A stretch of 36,781 nt of DNA, from positions 1 through 36,781 of IMG/VR virus record IMGVR_UViG_3300037468_000341; one strand, written 5' to 3'. This document shows, piece after piece, positions 29,450 through 36,781 of this stretch (positions are counted from its first letter, which is position 1; each line of letters opens with the position of its first letter). The notes beneath the pieces were generated by a model. That model ran no database searches. It was not told the origin of the DNA and saw only the letters and a program-made list of their open reading frames with translations. The DNA comes from a virus. The position numbers and the translations under genes were made by a program.

Positions 29450-30611
29450 CTTTCCGCTCCGCCATCACTAGTTCAAACTCCTCGGCATGCCGCTCCCCAA
29501 TATCGCGCCAACAAAAGCGTGGCTCTGCCGCTAACGCCAGACCAAGATCTCTGTACTGCCGTCTGACTGAATCACGTGCGTACAGTGATTGGAGCGCCAA
29601 TACAAATGCCGTCTGATCCGGCAGTCCACCAATCGCATTTATCCCAAATGGCGTAACTGATCTCGTTGGACAATGAATCATACAAGCAGCGTCCTTCGCC
29701 CATTCACCTAACGCTGACCATTCCGGAACGATCTGCGGTATTCCGCACGCCATTCCTTCCAGAGTCGTAAGGCCCCATCCTTCGCCTTGCGTAGTGGTGA
29801 CTTGCACGTCCATCGATGAGTAGACAACTCGCATGAAATTCTCTTGAAGACCCGAGCCAATGTGGGGTTCAATGAGAATCAAACGCTTGCCCTCTTCTCC
29901 GCGGAATCCATAGTAACGCATCAGCTGTTTGATGTCGTAACCAGCCTCGCCAGTCGGAGCAACGTGCAGAAGCAGATATGCGTCGTCATTGTGATAACGT
30001 CGTATCCAGTCTGCGAAATACTCGATCGTAAGGTCAAGACGCTTACGTGGTTGATTTCTATTGACATTTCCCACGATGAATGCGTCATTAATCTTCTCAG
30101 GTAATCCGAGAGCCTTCCTCGCTTCTATTCGCGGGATTGGCTTGTACATTTCCAAATCCACGCCCAACGGAATCACCGCCGCACGACCAGAGTAGCCTCC
30201 TGCACGCGCTTCGTCCATCCCGAACTGTGTCCAGAAGATCGCCAAGGTCAGACGTCCCTCGAGCTTGTCTGAACGACAGTTTTTCCCATCTACGGGCATG
30301 ATCGCCACGATAGGAACGTTCTTATCCTTGAATTCGTCCAGATACGCTGGAACATTCCATGGGTCGTTTTGAATCACCACCAGATCTGGTTCGACGCGCT
30401 CACATATGCTCTTCACACGCTTCACGCCGAACACGTCCCCTCCGGGCCAGCACGTGTAGACCTTGTATGGCCACTCGTGTGGATCTCCTAGATAATTCAA
30501 CCCCAAGACATGAACCTCCCATGTCTTGCGCAACACATCCAAGACGTGGTGTGTCACCTTTGCGAATCCGGTCGCGACGCAAGCATCGCCGACCCAGAGC
30601 AACTTTCTCAC
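29442..30611 (-). CDS. GT4-family glycosyltransferase inside the head-tail module
   Basis: 389 residues with full GT-B/GT4 features. The N-terminal WVGDACVATGFAKVTHHVLD is the acceptor-side Rossmann start. GNVNRNQPRKRLDLTIEYF is the linker, and TTQGEGWGLTTLEGMACGIP supplies the E-x7-E motif that binds the nucleotide sugar. Family members are retaining enzymes using NDP-hexoses. The gene is coupled by GTGA and NTGA overlaps to genes for connector and neck proteins, so it is made late with the virion. Possible acceptors are capsid or tail proteins, or modified bases in packaged DNA. It is distinct from the glycosyltransferase at 6286-7485. Confidence 0.88.
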   Translation of the reverse strand: MRKLLWVGDACVATGFAKVTHHVLDVLRKTWEVHVLGLNYLGDPHEWPYKVYTCWPGGDVFGVKRVKSICERVEPDLVVIQNDPWNVPAYLDEFKDKNVPIVAIMPVDGKNCRSDKLEGRLTLAIFWTQFGMDEARAGGYSGRAAVIPLGVDLEMYKPIPRIEARKALGLPEKINDAFIVGNVNRNQPRKRLDLTIEYFADWIRRYHNDDAYLLLHVAPTGEAGYDIKQLMRYYGFRGEEGKRLILIEPHIGSGLQENFMRVVYSSMDVQVTTTQGEGWGLTTLEGMACGIPQIVPEWSALGEWAKDAACMIHCPTRSVTPFGINAIGGLPDQTAFVLALQSLYARDSVRRQYRDLGLALAAEPRFCWRDIGERHAEEFELVMAERKVA

Positions 30612-30841
30612 AACATCCCTCCCTCTATGCGGCGCAGTGAACCATCGGTTTCCACTAAATACTTTCGGCCGTCGTGTGTCGCGATCTCCTCACCCGCCTT
30701 TGGTCTGAGCACTGCCTTCACGTAACGCTCGAGCTTTGCTTTCTCCGCCTCGCGTTGTCGTTGCAGAACCATCCGCGCCGCGAGACGCTGTTCGGCCTCA
30801 CGTCGACGATCGTTTTTCCTGCGGCGTCTGCTACGGGGCAT
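30608..30841 (-). CDS. Small highly basic protein, 77 aa
   Basis: 77 residues. The first half is an Arg/Lys/Glu-rich helix (RSRRRRKNDRRREAEQRLAA), and the second half has KAGEEIATHDGRKYLVETDG, a small beta hairpin. The charge suggests nucleic-acid or capsid-interior binding. It shares one base with the stopper stop codon (TGATG) and is GTGA-coupled to the glycosyltransferase. No family is recognised. Confidence 0.7.
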   Translation of the reverse strand: MPRSRRRRKNDRRREAEQRLAARMVLQRQREAEKAKLERYVKAVLRPKAGEEIATHDGRKYLVETDGSLRRIEGGML

Positions 30842-31224
30842 CAGCCAAGAAACACTTCCACGAGAAACGGCCTTCCCTGCCCCGGATTTATAAGCCCACT
30901 CACATCTACGATCGTCCCTGAGCTACCGTCGCTCAGAACAAATTTGTCGCGCGGATCAACTGGCTCGTTCCGCCCAGGCGCACCATTCGCACTGACCTCC
31001 TCGAGAAGCGTCAGCTTGGATTTCACCGGTACCAGACGCCCGTCGCTCAGCTTCCGCAGCTGAACCTTGTGTTCCACTAACGCACGTCGCGGTACGATAC
31101 GATAGGTTGCCGCACCGAGTCCATCTTGCGAGACCCATGTATGATGTTGGACAATGTCTTGTAGATCACGGGTCACACTCGCCGCAACTGCAACAGCCGA
31201 TTTGATCGTGGTATCGAGGGCCAT
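30841..31224 (-). CDS. Head-tail stopper (head closure)-like protein
   Basis: 127 residues. The C-terminal half, FVLSDGSSGTIVDVSGLINP followed by FLVEVFLG, has the small beta-barrel pattern of head closure or stopper proteins. The N-terminal half carries a helix and an RIVPRRALVEHKVQLRKLSD strand region. Its place between the adaptor and the gp10-like protein supports the assignment. The ATG directly follows the adaptor TAG. Confidence 0.7.
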   Translation of the reverse strand: MALDTTIKSAVAVAASVTRDLQDIVQHHTWVSQDGLGAATYRIVPRRALVEHKVQLRKLSDGRLVPVKSKLTLLEEVSANGAPGRNEPVDPRDKFVLSDGSSGTIVDVSGLINPGQGRPFLVEVFLG

Positions 31225-31794
31225 CTACTCGTCCACTTGCAGTCTCTCGAAGATCAACCCCGAGTATTCGTCGTCCTCGTCACGTGGATCCTTCAGCCAC
31301 GACGGCACCAGCAGAGCAATTACCGCATCTGGCACCACGGCCTCCAAGGACTCTTTTCTTGTGATGGCCAAGTATTCCGGTTCACGATCCCGAAACGACA
31401 ACGATACTGGTCCAGCCGAAAGGCTCGCGATGCCTTGCAAGACAATCGCATTGTCAGCCGTCCGATCTGCTGTGAGAAGTTGTCGCGCGAACTCCGCTGT
31501 CGCTTGTTTCAGCGCAGAAGGTAGTTCGCCCGACGCGATAGCGAATCCATTGCGATTCACTAATCCCGTGCGAGGCCACCCGAGCGCCTGTGTTTCCACA
31601 GACGCTGCGCCGAGCCACGCACGCGGCGAAGCGTCAAGGACACGAGTAGCCATCACGAGGGCAGCCTCTTTCTGCGTCTCGGATGCAGCATCCCAATCAG
31701 TTGCGTAAAGATGCGTGAGGTGATATGCGTCCGCCTCTGCGACCGACGCGTAACTGACCGCGTCGGCCGCGCCTGGAGTCGTAACGAGCGTCAT
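31225..31794 (-). CDS. Head-tail adaptor (gp6-like / DnaT-like family)
   Basis: 189 residues, first gene after the capsid protein. SYASVAEADAYHLTHLYATD at the N-terminus, KEAALVMATRVLDASPRAWL and then QALGWPRTGL and LKQATAEFARQLLTAD are the hallmarks of the family often annotated as DnaT-like or head-tail connector. It is mainly helical and should form the ring under the portal. GGAGG lies 10 bases before the ATG. Confidence 0.83.
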   Translation of the reverse strand: MTLVTTPGAADAVSYASVAEADAYHLTHLYATDWDAASETQKEAALVMATRVLDASPRAWLGAASVETQALGWPRTGLVNRNGFAIASGELPSALKQATAEFARQLLTADRTADNAIVLQGIASLSAGPVSLSFRDREPEYLAITRKESLEAVVPDAVIALLVPSWLKDPRDEDDEYSGLIFERLQVDE

Positions 31795-31871
31795 AAAGTA
31801 TCACCCTCCCTTCATCTTCATTCCGCCAACCGCCGAATGTCCGGCGCGCGCATGTCAGCAGAGAGCCGTCA

Positions 31872-31892
31872 GGCCGGAGCGACGATCCGGCC
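31872..31892. other. Hairpin downstream of the capsid gene
   Basis: GGCCGGA (31872-31878) and TCCGGCC (31886-31892) form a 7-bp GC-rich stem with a 7-base loop, 10 bases past the capsid TAG. There is no T-run. It probably protects the capsid mRNA end or causes partial termination, giving more capsid than connector protein. The 107-base gap around it has no gene. Confidence 0.55.
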
Positions 31893-31901
31893 CTAGGTCT
31901 C

Positions 31902-32927
31902 CTACAGTTGCTTGATGATGCAGACGCCACAGCGCCCAGCCACGTCGGCCCGGATCAGCGGCACCTGAATCGCGAACGCCTTGAACTTCACCACGAACCC
32001 GCCTTCGATGTCCCACTGTACCGTCTGCAGGTTCTCGCCATCCACGAGCGCCACCACGTCGCGCGTGGCCTGAACAACGACAATGTTGCCGTCAGCCAGC
32101 TGATCGGCCGTCGTCACACGCGCAATGCCGTCCACCAGAAGCAAGCGCTGCCGAATAGTCAGATCACTGTTGGCCTTGAAGTCATTCGAGAGTGTGACGT
32201 CATACGTACTCGGGATGTAGACCCAATAGGGTCCGTAGAAACGATCAGCCTTTAGCTTGGTGAGCGCCGCGAGAACGTCCGTCAGGATGCCCGCACCATC
32301 CTTGGACGCGTTGTCCCACGCCTCGTTGTTCTCGAAGTCCTGTGTGTTGATGTTTGGGTGAGTGGTGTAGCCGTAGATCGTCTTGCCGCCGAAAGTCTTG
32401 CCACCGTTGAACAGCATGTGTTCCAGCTTCTCAGCGACCTTCCGACCTGCGATCCGAGCTTGTGTAGTGTCCAAAGATTCGCCGCGCATCCGCGACGCGG
32501 TCAGCGTGCGCAGATTGAGCTTGAAATCCTTGTGCGTGATGGGCAGTGGGATACCATCCAACGCGAAGTCGACACGGTCGTCCTCGGTACCACCAACTCC
32601 TCCGAGGGACACGTCCGCGTCGTTCATGTCCGTGATGGTTTCGAACTCCACGAGCGTCTTTCCCATGGCGTTCGGAACCGGGATCGTCAGTCCTGCTGCG
32701 ATAAGATCTGCAATACCGCGGAGCCGGATGACACCCTCCTCGACCAGTGCTTCATCGAGGTGTTTCCACTCGTCCTTGCGAAGAGTGTCTAGAGTACGAA
32801 GTACCTGTGGGCTGATTGGCTGTCCAGCGTTCAGTGCCCGGAGGAACTGCTCGCCGGCCCAACGTCCAGAGGCACCCAAGCTCGAGCTCATCTCGCGGCC
32901 AGAGCTCACCTTTGCGGAGTCACTCAT
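31902..32927 (-). CDS. Major capsid protein (HK97 fold, encapsulin-like subfamily)
   Basis: 341 residues. The N-terminal helix region LRKDEWKHLDEALVEEGVIR, then ADLIAAGLTIPVPNAMGKTL and ITHKDFKLNLRTLTASRMRG, together with the C-terminal AFAIQVPLIRADVAGRCGVC, fit the linocin/encapsulin-like branch of HK97-fold capsid proteins (DUF6260-like). There is no long delta domain, consistent with a separate scaffold gene upstream. It lies in the expected order protease, scaffold, decoration, capsid. AAGGAGAG precedes the ATG. Confidence 0.88.
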   Translation of the reverse strand: MSDSAKVSSGREMSSSLGASGRWAGEQFLRALNAGQPISPQVLRTLDTLRKDEWKHLDEALVEEGVIRLRGIADLIAAGLTIPVPNAMGKTLVEFETITDMNDADVSLGGVGGTEDDRVDFALDGIPLPITHKDFKLNLRTLTASRMRGESLDTTQARIAGRKVAEKLEHMLFNGGKTFGGKTIYGYTTHPNINTQDFENNEAWDNASKDGAGILTDVLAALTKLKADRFYGPYWVYIPSTYDVTLSNDFKANSDLTIRQRLLLVDGIARVTTADQLADGNIVVVQATRDVVALVDGENLQTVQWDIEGGFVVKFKAFAIQVPLIRADVAGRCGVCIIKQL

Positions 32928-32954
32928 GTTTGCATCTCTCCTTTTCTAATCGCG

Positions 32955-33386
32955 TCAGACGATCTGAACGCGAATACGAGTTCCGGTGACCGGAGCTGAG
33001 CCTGAAGCGTCCACTGCTTCCAATGCCTGCGCCGTACGAATACCCGCTGCAACGCTGCCTGCGGTCAACAAGCCAGCCGTGTTGCCCGTGAGATACGCAC
33101 CCTTCGCTACGTTCTGCCCAGACGCGAGCAGCGCATAGACACGCATACCGGGAGCGAAGACTCCGCACTTGACGTAGTCTCCGCTGGCGTAGGCGTCGTC
33201 GATGTCCTTGCCCATCTCGTCGCGCTCCAGTGCAAACATCGGTGCGACATTGGCGGCATCGTCGGTACACTTCTGCAGACCGCCCGAGCCGTACTCGAGA
33301 AGATGTCCTGGCGTCAAGGCCTCCAGGGCCTTCTCCTCTTCGTTGATGACAGGATCGCCCTGTAGGGCGATGACTTTGCGTGCCAT
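32955..33386 (-). CDS. Capsid decoration / stabilisation protein
   Basis: 143 residues directly before the capsid gene. GDYVKCGVFAPGMRVYALLA, then GQNVAKGAYLTGNTAGLLTA and VTGTRIRVQIV form the beta-tulip-like pattern of capsid cement proteins related to the DUF2190 group. It probably binds the outside of the head at threefold axes. AAAGGAGA lies upstream of the ATG. Confidence 0.75.
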   Translation of the reverse strand: MARKVIALQGDPVINEEEKALEALTPGHLLEYGSGGLQKCTDDAANVAPMFALERDEMGKDIDDAYASGDYVKCGVFAPGMRVYALLASGQNVAKGAYLTGNTAGLLTAGSVAAGIRTAQALEAVDASGSAPVTGTRIRVQIV

Positions 33387-33403
33387 AATTGTCAGTTCTC
33401 CTT

Positions 33404-33949
33404 TCAGTTCTTACGAGCCGCGAGCACGCGCTCACGGAAATTCGGGGCGGCAGGAACTACGTTCTCGTCGTCCTTATGAGCGCCGCCGGCCGGACCGAAG
33501 TCCGCCTTGCCGCTCGCGGTGGTGATCTTCGCCAGCTTCTCCAGATGCTCCGACTCTAGGGCCGAGAGCTCAGCCTCACTATAGACGGACTGCGCCGTCT
33601 TCAGCTTGCCAACGAGCTCTGCCCGCCGCGCGGCCTGCGCCATCTTGTACGACGTCACGATCTGCTTGACGCTGTCCGGAGCGTCGGACAGATACTCCTC
33701 CTCGGTGCGCGGCTTGGCCGACGCCGTCTTGAGTGCCTCGAGCTGCTTCTGCAACGCCTCGATCTGCACCTGAGCGTCCTTGTCCTCGGACTTCTCTGGC
33801 TCGACCGACGCCTCCGGCTCCGCCGCGTGTGCCTCGAGGGACGTCAGCCTGCAGTCCTCCAGACCCTCCAGGAACACCACGTCGTCCTCTACGAACGGGC
33901 TCCGTGGGTTCTCCACGAGTGCCTTGATACGTTCACCTTTCGTCTTCAT
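33404..33949 (-). CDS. Scaffolding-like protein, 181 aa
   Basis: 181 charged residues between protease and decoration genes. Residues about 45-75 are Glu/Lys/Ala-rich and coiled (QVQIEALQKQLEALKTASAK). A helical part SDAPDSVKQIVTSYKMAQAA follows and the end is basic (NFRERVLAARKN), the usual site of capsid contact in scaffolds. The composition and position suit an internal scaffold cleaved or released during maturation. AAAAGGAGG precedes the ATG. Confidence 0.72.
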   Translation of the reverse strand: MKTKGERIKALVENPRSPFVEDDVVFLEGLEDCRLTSLEAHAAEPEASVEPEKSEDKDAQVQIEALQKQLEALKTASAKPRTEEEYLSDAPDSVKQIVTSYKMAQAARRAELVGKLKTAQSVYSEAELSALESEHLEKLAKITTASGKADFGPAGGAHKDDENVVPAAPNFRERVLAARKN

Positions 33950-33979
33950 GCACGCCTCCTTTTCAACGAATGTGCTCTC

Positions 33980-35002
33980 TCAACGTCCTGCTTGCCTCTT
34001 TCGCTCTCGCCTCCGCACCTTCTCGCCTCCTCCGCCTCCACCGCCGCCTCCGGAGTACTGGTTCCCATGGAACTCGTGCCCAGGAACGTCACCAGCCAAC
34101 CGAAACGCCTTCGCGAACGTCTTCTGCGCTGCCGTCGAATAGGTCATTATCGAATACACTCCCTTCGGTGCGCCTCGCAACTCGGGCTCTCCGCTGTCAC
34201 CAAACGTGAACCGCTGCTCATACTGTTCGCTCTTGCCGTCCAGCGAGGCCCGGTACACGACGCGCTTCTCGCCAGTGAACACCGCGACCACACCGCCGTA
34301 GGCTGGCACCGTCGAGCGGAGCTTCTCATCCAACTTTCCGCGCAGCCACGTGTCGCTGCCCGTCGGTGCCGCCATCTCCGTTGTCGGCATCGCGTACATG
34401 TCCCCGCACGCCGTCACGAGATGCGCCTGTGCCGCGCGATTCAGTCCACATCCCATCTTCACGCTGCACGCGCCGCTCATTCCGTCCGGCAGAATCGCGA
34501 GGTGATCACCACGGATGTTCGTCCACTTCGCACCGTACTGCTGGCCACGAAACGAGCCGGCGTGAGTTGGCGCTTCGACATAGGCCCCGACGCTAACCTC
34601 AAGCCTCTCGCCCGCGCGCACGCGCTCGAGGAGTCGCTTCGCCCCGAGCGACGCTACTCTTGCCGGATCGAGGACTGCGTCCATCAGCAGCTTCCTGTCC
34701 ACGATGCGCGGGTTCGCGACCTTGCCGATCTGATAGCTGGCCGAGATGCCGGGCGCCGACGCGCTGACGCGCACGCCGTCCGCGTCCACGGGATGATTCA
34801 CCAAAACCGGCACCCCGTCCCACGTCATCGGGTCCCGCGCGAGCTCCTCCGCCGTGACGAGCTCTGGCTGGTCGGCGTTGACTGGATAGATCACTCCCTC
34901 CACAAGGGCTACCACAGGCACAGTGATCAGACCTGTACCCTCGTTCGTTACAATATCGCCCGTCGCACCAAGCATGCGAAGTGAACGAAGGTTGTCAGTC
35001 AT
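33980..35002 (-). CDS. Prohead protease (DUF2213 family)
   Basis: 340 residues. PMTWDGVPVLVNHPVDADGV, RLEVSVGAYVEAP and the signature RGDHLAILPDGMSGACSVKMGC define DUF2213 phage maturation proteases related to S78-type enzymes. The C-terminus has GHEFHGNQY followed by nine glycines and a basic tail, a motif often added to phage head proteins. It is expected to cleave scaffold and perhaps capsid protein. The ATG at 35002 is preferred over an upstream start because AAGGAGCGTGAG precedes it. Confidence 0.85.
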   Translation of the reverse strand: MTDNLRSLRMLGATGDIVTNEGTGLITVPVVALVEGVIYPVNADQPELVTAEELARDPMTWDGVPVLVNHPVDADGVRVSASAPGISASYQIGKVANPRIVDRKLLMDAVLDPARVASLGAKRLLERVRAGERLEVSVGAYVEAPTHAGSFRGQQYGAKWTNIRGDHLAILPDGMSGACSVKMGCGLNRAAQAHLVTACGDMYAMPTTEMAAPTGSDTWLRGKLDEKLRSTVPAYGGVVAVFTGEKRVVYRASLDGKSEQYEQRFTFGDSGEPELRGAPKGVYSIMTYSTAAQKTFAKAFRLAGDVPGHEFHGNQYSGGGGGGGGGEKVRRRERKRQAGR

Positions 35003-35003
35003 C

Positions 35004-35393
35004 TCACGCTCCTTGTGCCACGTCAATTACAACGCGCAGCACGTCGTACCCATCGTTGGGGAAGGTGAGCCGCTCTCCCCCGCGAATCGTCTCATATTCC
35101 ATGCGATGATAACCCGCATTCGGCCGTGTCCAATCCGGGCTCACGACGAGATATCCGCTCGCGTTCGTGGTGTCCCAATCTGCTGTCTCCCAGTCGTAAC
35201 GGACAAGTCCACTCGGCGCAGCTCCGTACACATACATCTCGCGCGAGAACTTCGCACCCGTCGAAAGCCAGACATGTAGCCAGACCGCGTCCACGCCGCT
35301 GAGGTCGTGCGCATCTCCATCAGGATCTACGAGCGCAACCTCGATAATCGGCCGCGTGTCGCGAAACTTAAGTGGAAAAATCTCGCCGCTCAT
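35004..35393 (-). CDS. Ig-like / BppU N-terminal-like structural protein, 129 aa
   Basis: 129 residues of beta structure. FRDTRPIIEVALVDPDGDA, then DLSGVDAVWLHVW and TRPNAGYHRMEYETIRGGER resemble the Ig-like N-terminal domain of BppU and similar proteins that decorate phage tails or heads. It is coupled by ATGA to the upstream repeat protein. The position before the protease is unusual for a baseplate protein, so a head fibre or head decoration is the alternative. Confidence 0.65.
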   Translation of the reverse strand: MSGEIFPLKFRDTRPIIEVALVDPDGDAHDLSGVDAVWLHVWLSTGAKFSREMYVYGAAPSGLVRYDWETADWDTTNASGYLVVSPDWTRPNAGYHRMEYETIRGGERLTFPNDGYDVLRVVIDVAQGA

Positions 35394-36781
35394 ACGCTCC
35401 TCACTCTCGAGACTGTCGGTCCGCCGAGGGTGCTGTCGGTTGGATCCCAGCCAGGACGTGCCACTACAATCGAATCTACCAGTATCACACGATGAGAGCC
35501 TATCAAACCTGGAGCGATGCCCGCCGGGAGCAGTACTTGAAGCAGTTCGGCCAAGTACGGCTCAGACACGTTCTCTAGAGACTCAATGGCAACCGGCAGT
35601 AGAGTCCGAACCCCAGGAACAATGACCGGTTCCGGCGTTGCGCCCGCCAAGGCCGTTCCCTCGGGGCGCAGAACGAAGAGCGGCTGAAGTGTGGGGTCTC
35701 CTGCCGCGAACGCCGACGCCAACGCCGACGCGAGAAGTGTCACGGAGCCGCTCAGGGTCGGCTGGCTCGGCTCGGTGGCTGCGTCAAAGGCGCCAGGAAG
35801 CACTGTCCTCACTCCCGGCACGAGCAGAGGCTGGCCCGCCGCAAACGCCGTGAGAATGGATTCCGGGAGCAGATAGAACGCTCCCGACAACACTGGCTCC
35901 TCGACCACCTCTCCGGTCACAATGGCTTCGGTAAGAAGCGCTCTCACTCCCGGCACGATCGTAGGTTGTCCCGCCACCCCGGGAGCGATCGCCTGTGGCA
36001 ACAGAAGCATCATTGTCACAAGGGTCGGCTGCCCGTGAACCTCGGAGGTGACCACTGCGGCCGGAAGCACGATGTAGGACTGCGAGAGCGTCGGCTCCGG
36101 TATCGCCCCTACGGATGAGAGCGCTTGAGCGAGGAGGGTCCTAACGCCGGGCACTGCCGTGGGCTCCCCTGCCGCGAACGCAGAGATAAGCGCTTCGGGC
36201 AACAGCACCCCGGCGCGAGTCACGATCGGCTGTGAAGTGACTCCCGCAGACGAGAGCGCTTCGGCGAGGAGGGTCCTAACGTCAGGGGCGAGTGTCGGCT
36301 GTGAAGTGACTCCCGCAGACGAGAGTGCTTCGGGCAGTGTTGTGCGAAGCCCAGGCACCAGGAACGGGTCGGGCACGACATCCGCAGACGAGAGTGCCTC
36401 AGGCAACGCAGTCCGTACGCCTGGCGCAAGGACAGGTTCTGAAATGGCCCCAATGCTCGCGAGCGCTTCTGTGGTGAGTATCCGCACTCCAGGAGTTATC
36501 GTTGGCTCCGAAATAGCCCCCGCAGAAGAGAGCGCTTCCGGCAGTGTTGTTCTAGGCCCAGGCGCGAGGACCGGTTCGGGGGTGACTCCTGTAGCCGTTA
36601 GCGCCTCCGCGATGATCGTCCGCGCGCCGGGCAAAATCGTGGCGTCCGGTACGGCCCCGGCGGATGCGAGAGCCTCTGGCAACGTTACATAGGCCGAGGA
36701 GAGCGTGGGTTGACCGTAGGCGCTGATCGCAGCCAGAGCCTCCGCGAGAAGCGTCCGCACTCCGGGCTGCATCGTCGGTTG
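35390..36781 (-). CDS. 23-residue tandem-repeat protein, 5' end beyond the window
   Basis: At least 463 residues, open to the right edge, so the true start is missing; the methionine at 36772 lies inside a repeat and is probably not the start. The protein is almost wholly about twenty repeats of 23 residues (69 bases) with a consensus like PTLxPGVRTLLPEALSSAG. Each repeat has a Pro/Gly turn, a short strand and an Ala-rich stretch. This suggests a long fibrous or solenoid structure. The last 30 residues (RPGWDPTDSTLGGPTV) break the pattern. Repeats of this style occur in phage fibres; the exact role is unknown. Confidence 0.75.
   Translation of the reverse strand, partial: QPTMQPGVRTLLAEALAAISAYGQPTLSSAYVTLPEALASAGAVPDATILPGARTIIAEALTATGVTPEPVLAPGPRTTLPEALSSAGAISEPTITPGVRILTTEALASIGAISEPVLAPGVRTALPEALSSADVVPDPFLVPGLRTTLPEALSSAGVTSQPTLAPDVRTLLAEALSSAGVTSQPIVTRAGVLLPEALISAFAAGEPTAVPGVRTLLAQALSSVGAIPEPTLSQSYIVLPAAVVTSEVHGQPTLVTMMLLLPQAIAPGVAGQPTIVPGVRALLTEAIVTGEVVEEPVLSGAFYLLPESILTAFAAGQPLLVPGVRTVLPGAFDAATEPSQPTLSGSVTLLASALASAFAAGDPTLQPLFVLRPEGTALAGATPEPVIVPGVRTLLPVAIESLENVSEPYLAELLQVLLPAGIAPGLIGSHRVILVDSIVVARPGWDPTDSTLGGPTVSRVRSV

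Noticed and set aside
35390-36781. 69-base periodic repeats that could suggest a CRISPR or satellite array
   Set aside because: The repeats are diverged, have no spacers and stay in one open frame encoding a 23-residue protein repeat.

Overview
This window is part of the genome of a tailed double-stranded DNA phage, almost certainly a siphovirus. It has a tape-measure gene and a complete capsid-to-tail-tip series, and no sheath or contractile baseplate gene is visible. The host cannot be named from the sequence. Strong AGGAGG ribosome binding sites, GTG/TTG starts, NTGA stop/start overlaps and sigma70-type promoters all point to a bacterial host with fairly high GC. No integrase, tRNA, CRISPR, terminase, portal or endolysin is visible, so this is a fragment and the packaging genes probably lie beyond the right edge. 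Layout: (1) 1-5.8 kb, leftward replication operon led by a family A DNA polymerase, followed by a VRR-NUC nuclease, a ribbon-helix-helix protein, a divergent cytosine-C5 methyltransferase homologue, a MazG-like pyrophosphatase, a DEDDh exonuclease, a 3D-domain wall protein and a SAM methyltransferase. (2) 5.8-11.2 kb, leftward nucleotide and sugar block: SWIM protein, nucleotide kinase fused to a uracil-glycosylase-like domain, thymidylate-synthase-family enzyme with the Asn-to-Asp change typical of dCMP enzymes, APH-fold kinase, HAD hydrolase, sugar nucleotidyltransferase, glycosyltransferase and a dCMP-deaminase-like protein. (3) 11.2-13.9 kb, a chain of ten very small genes (27-127 codons, several Cys-rich or membrane-spanning) headed by an ATP-dependent DNA ligase with its own promoter. 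Blocks 2 and 3 read as one long translationally coupled transcript. (4) 13.9-15.1 kb, a small gene with a terminator, then a noncoding divergent control region with inverted and direct repeats. (5) 15.1-17.1 kb, a short rightward operon with two copies of a structured leader, ending in a DUF932 protein. (6) 17.3-36.8 kb, the leftward structural operon, read from right to left: repeat protein (cut by the edge), Ig-like protein, prohead protease, scaffold-like protein, decoration protein, major capsid protein, connectors, an embedded glycosyltransferase, tail completion proteins, tail tube, frameshifted tail chaperones, tape measure, distal tail protein, a 1757-residue tail hub and a tail-fibre-like protein. 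How the genes work together: dCMP hydroxymethylase-like enzyme, nucleotide kinase, MazG-type pyrophosphatase, deaminase and glycosyltransferase repeat the logic of T4 cytosine hypermodification. The adjacent kinase, HAD hydrolase and nucleotidyltransferase look like a phage-encoded route to an activated sugar or sugar-like group. My main hypothesis is that this phage carries glycosylated or otherwise hypermodified cytosine DNA made through a self-contained donor-synthesis cassette. This is inferred from motifs read by eye; no database search was possible.
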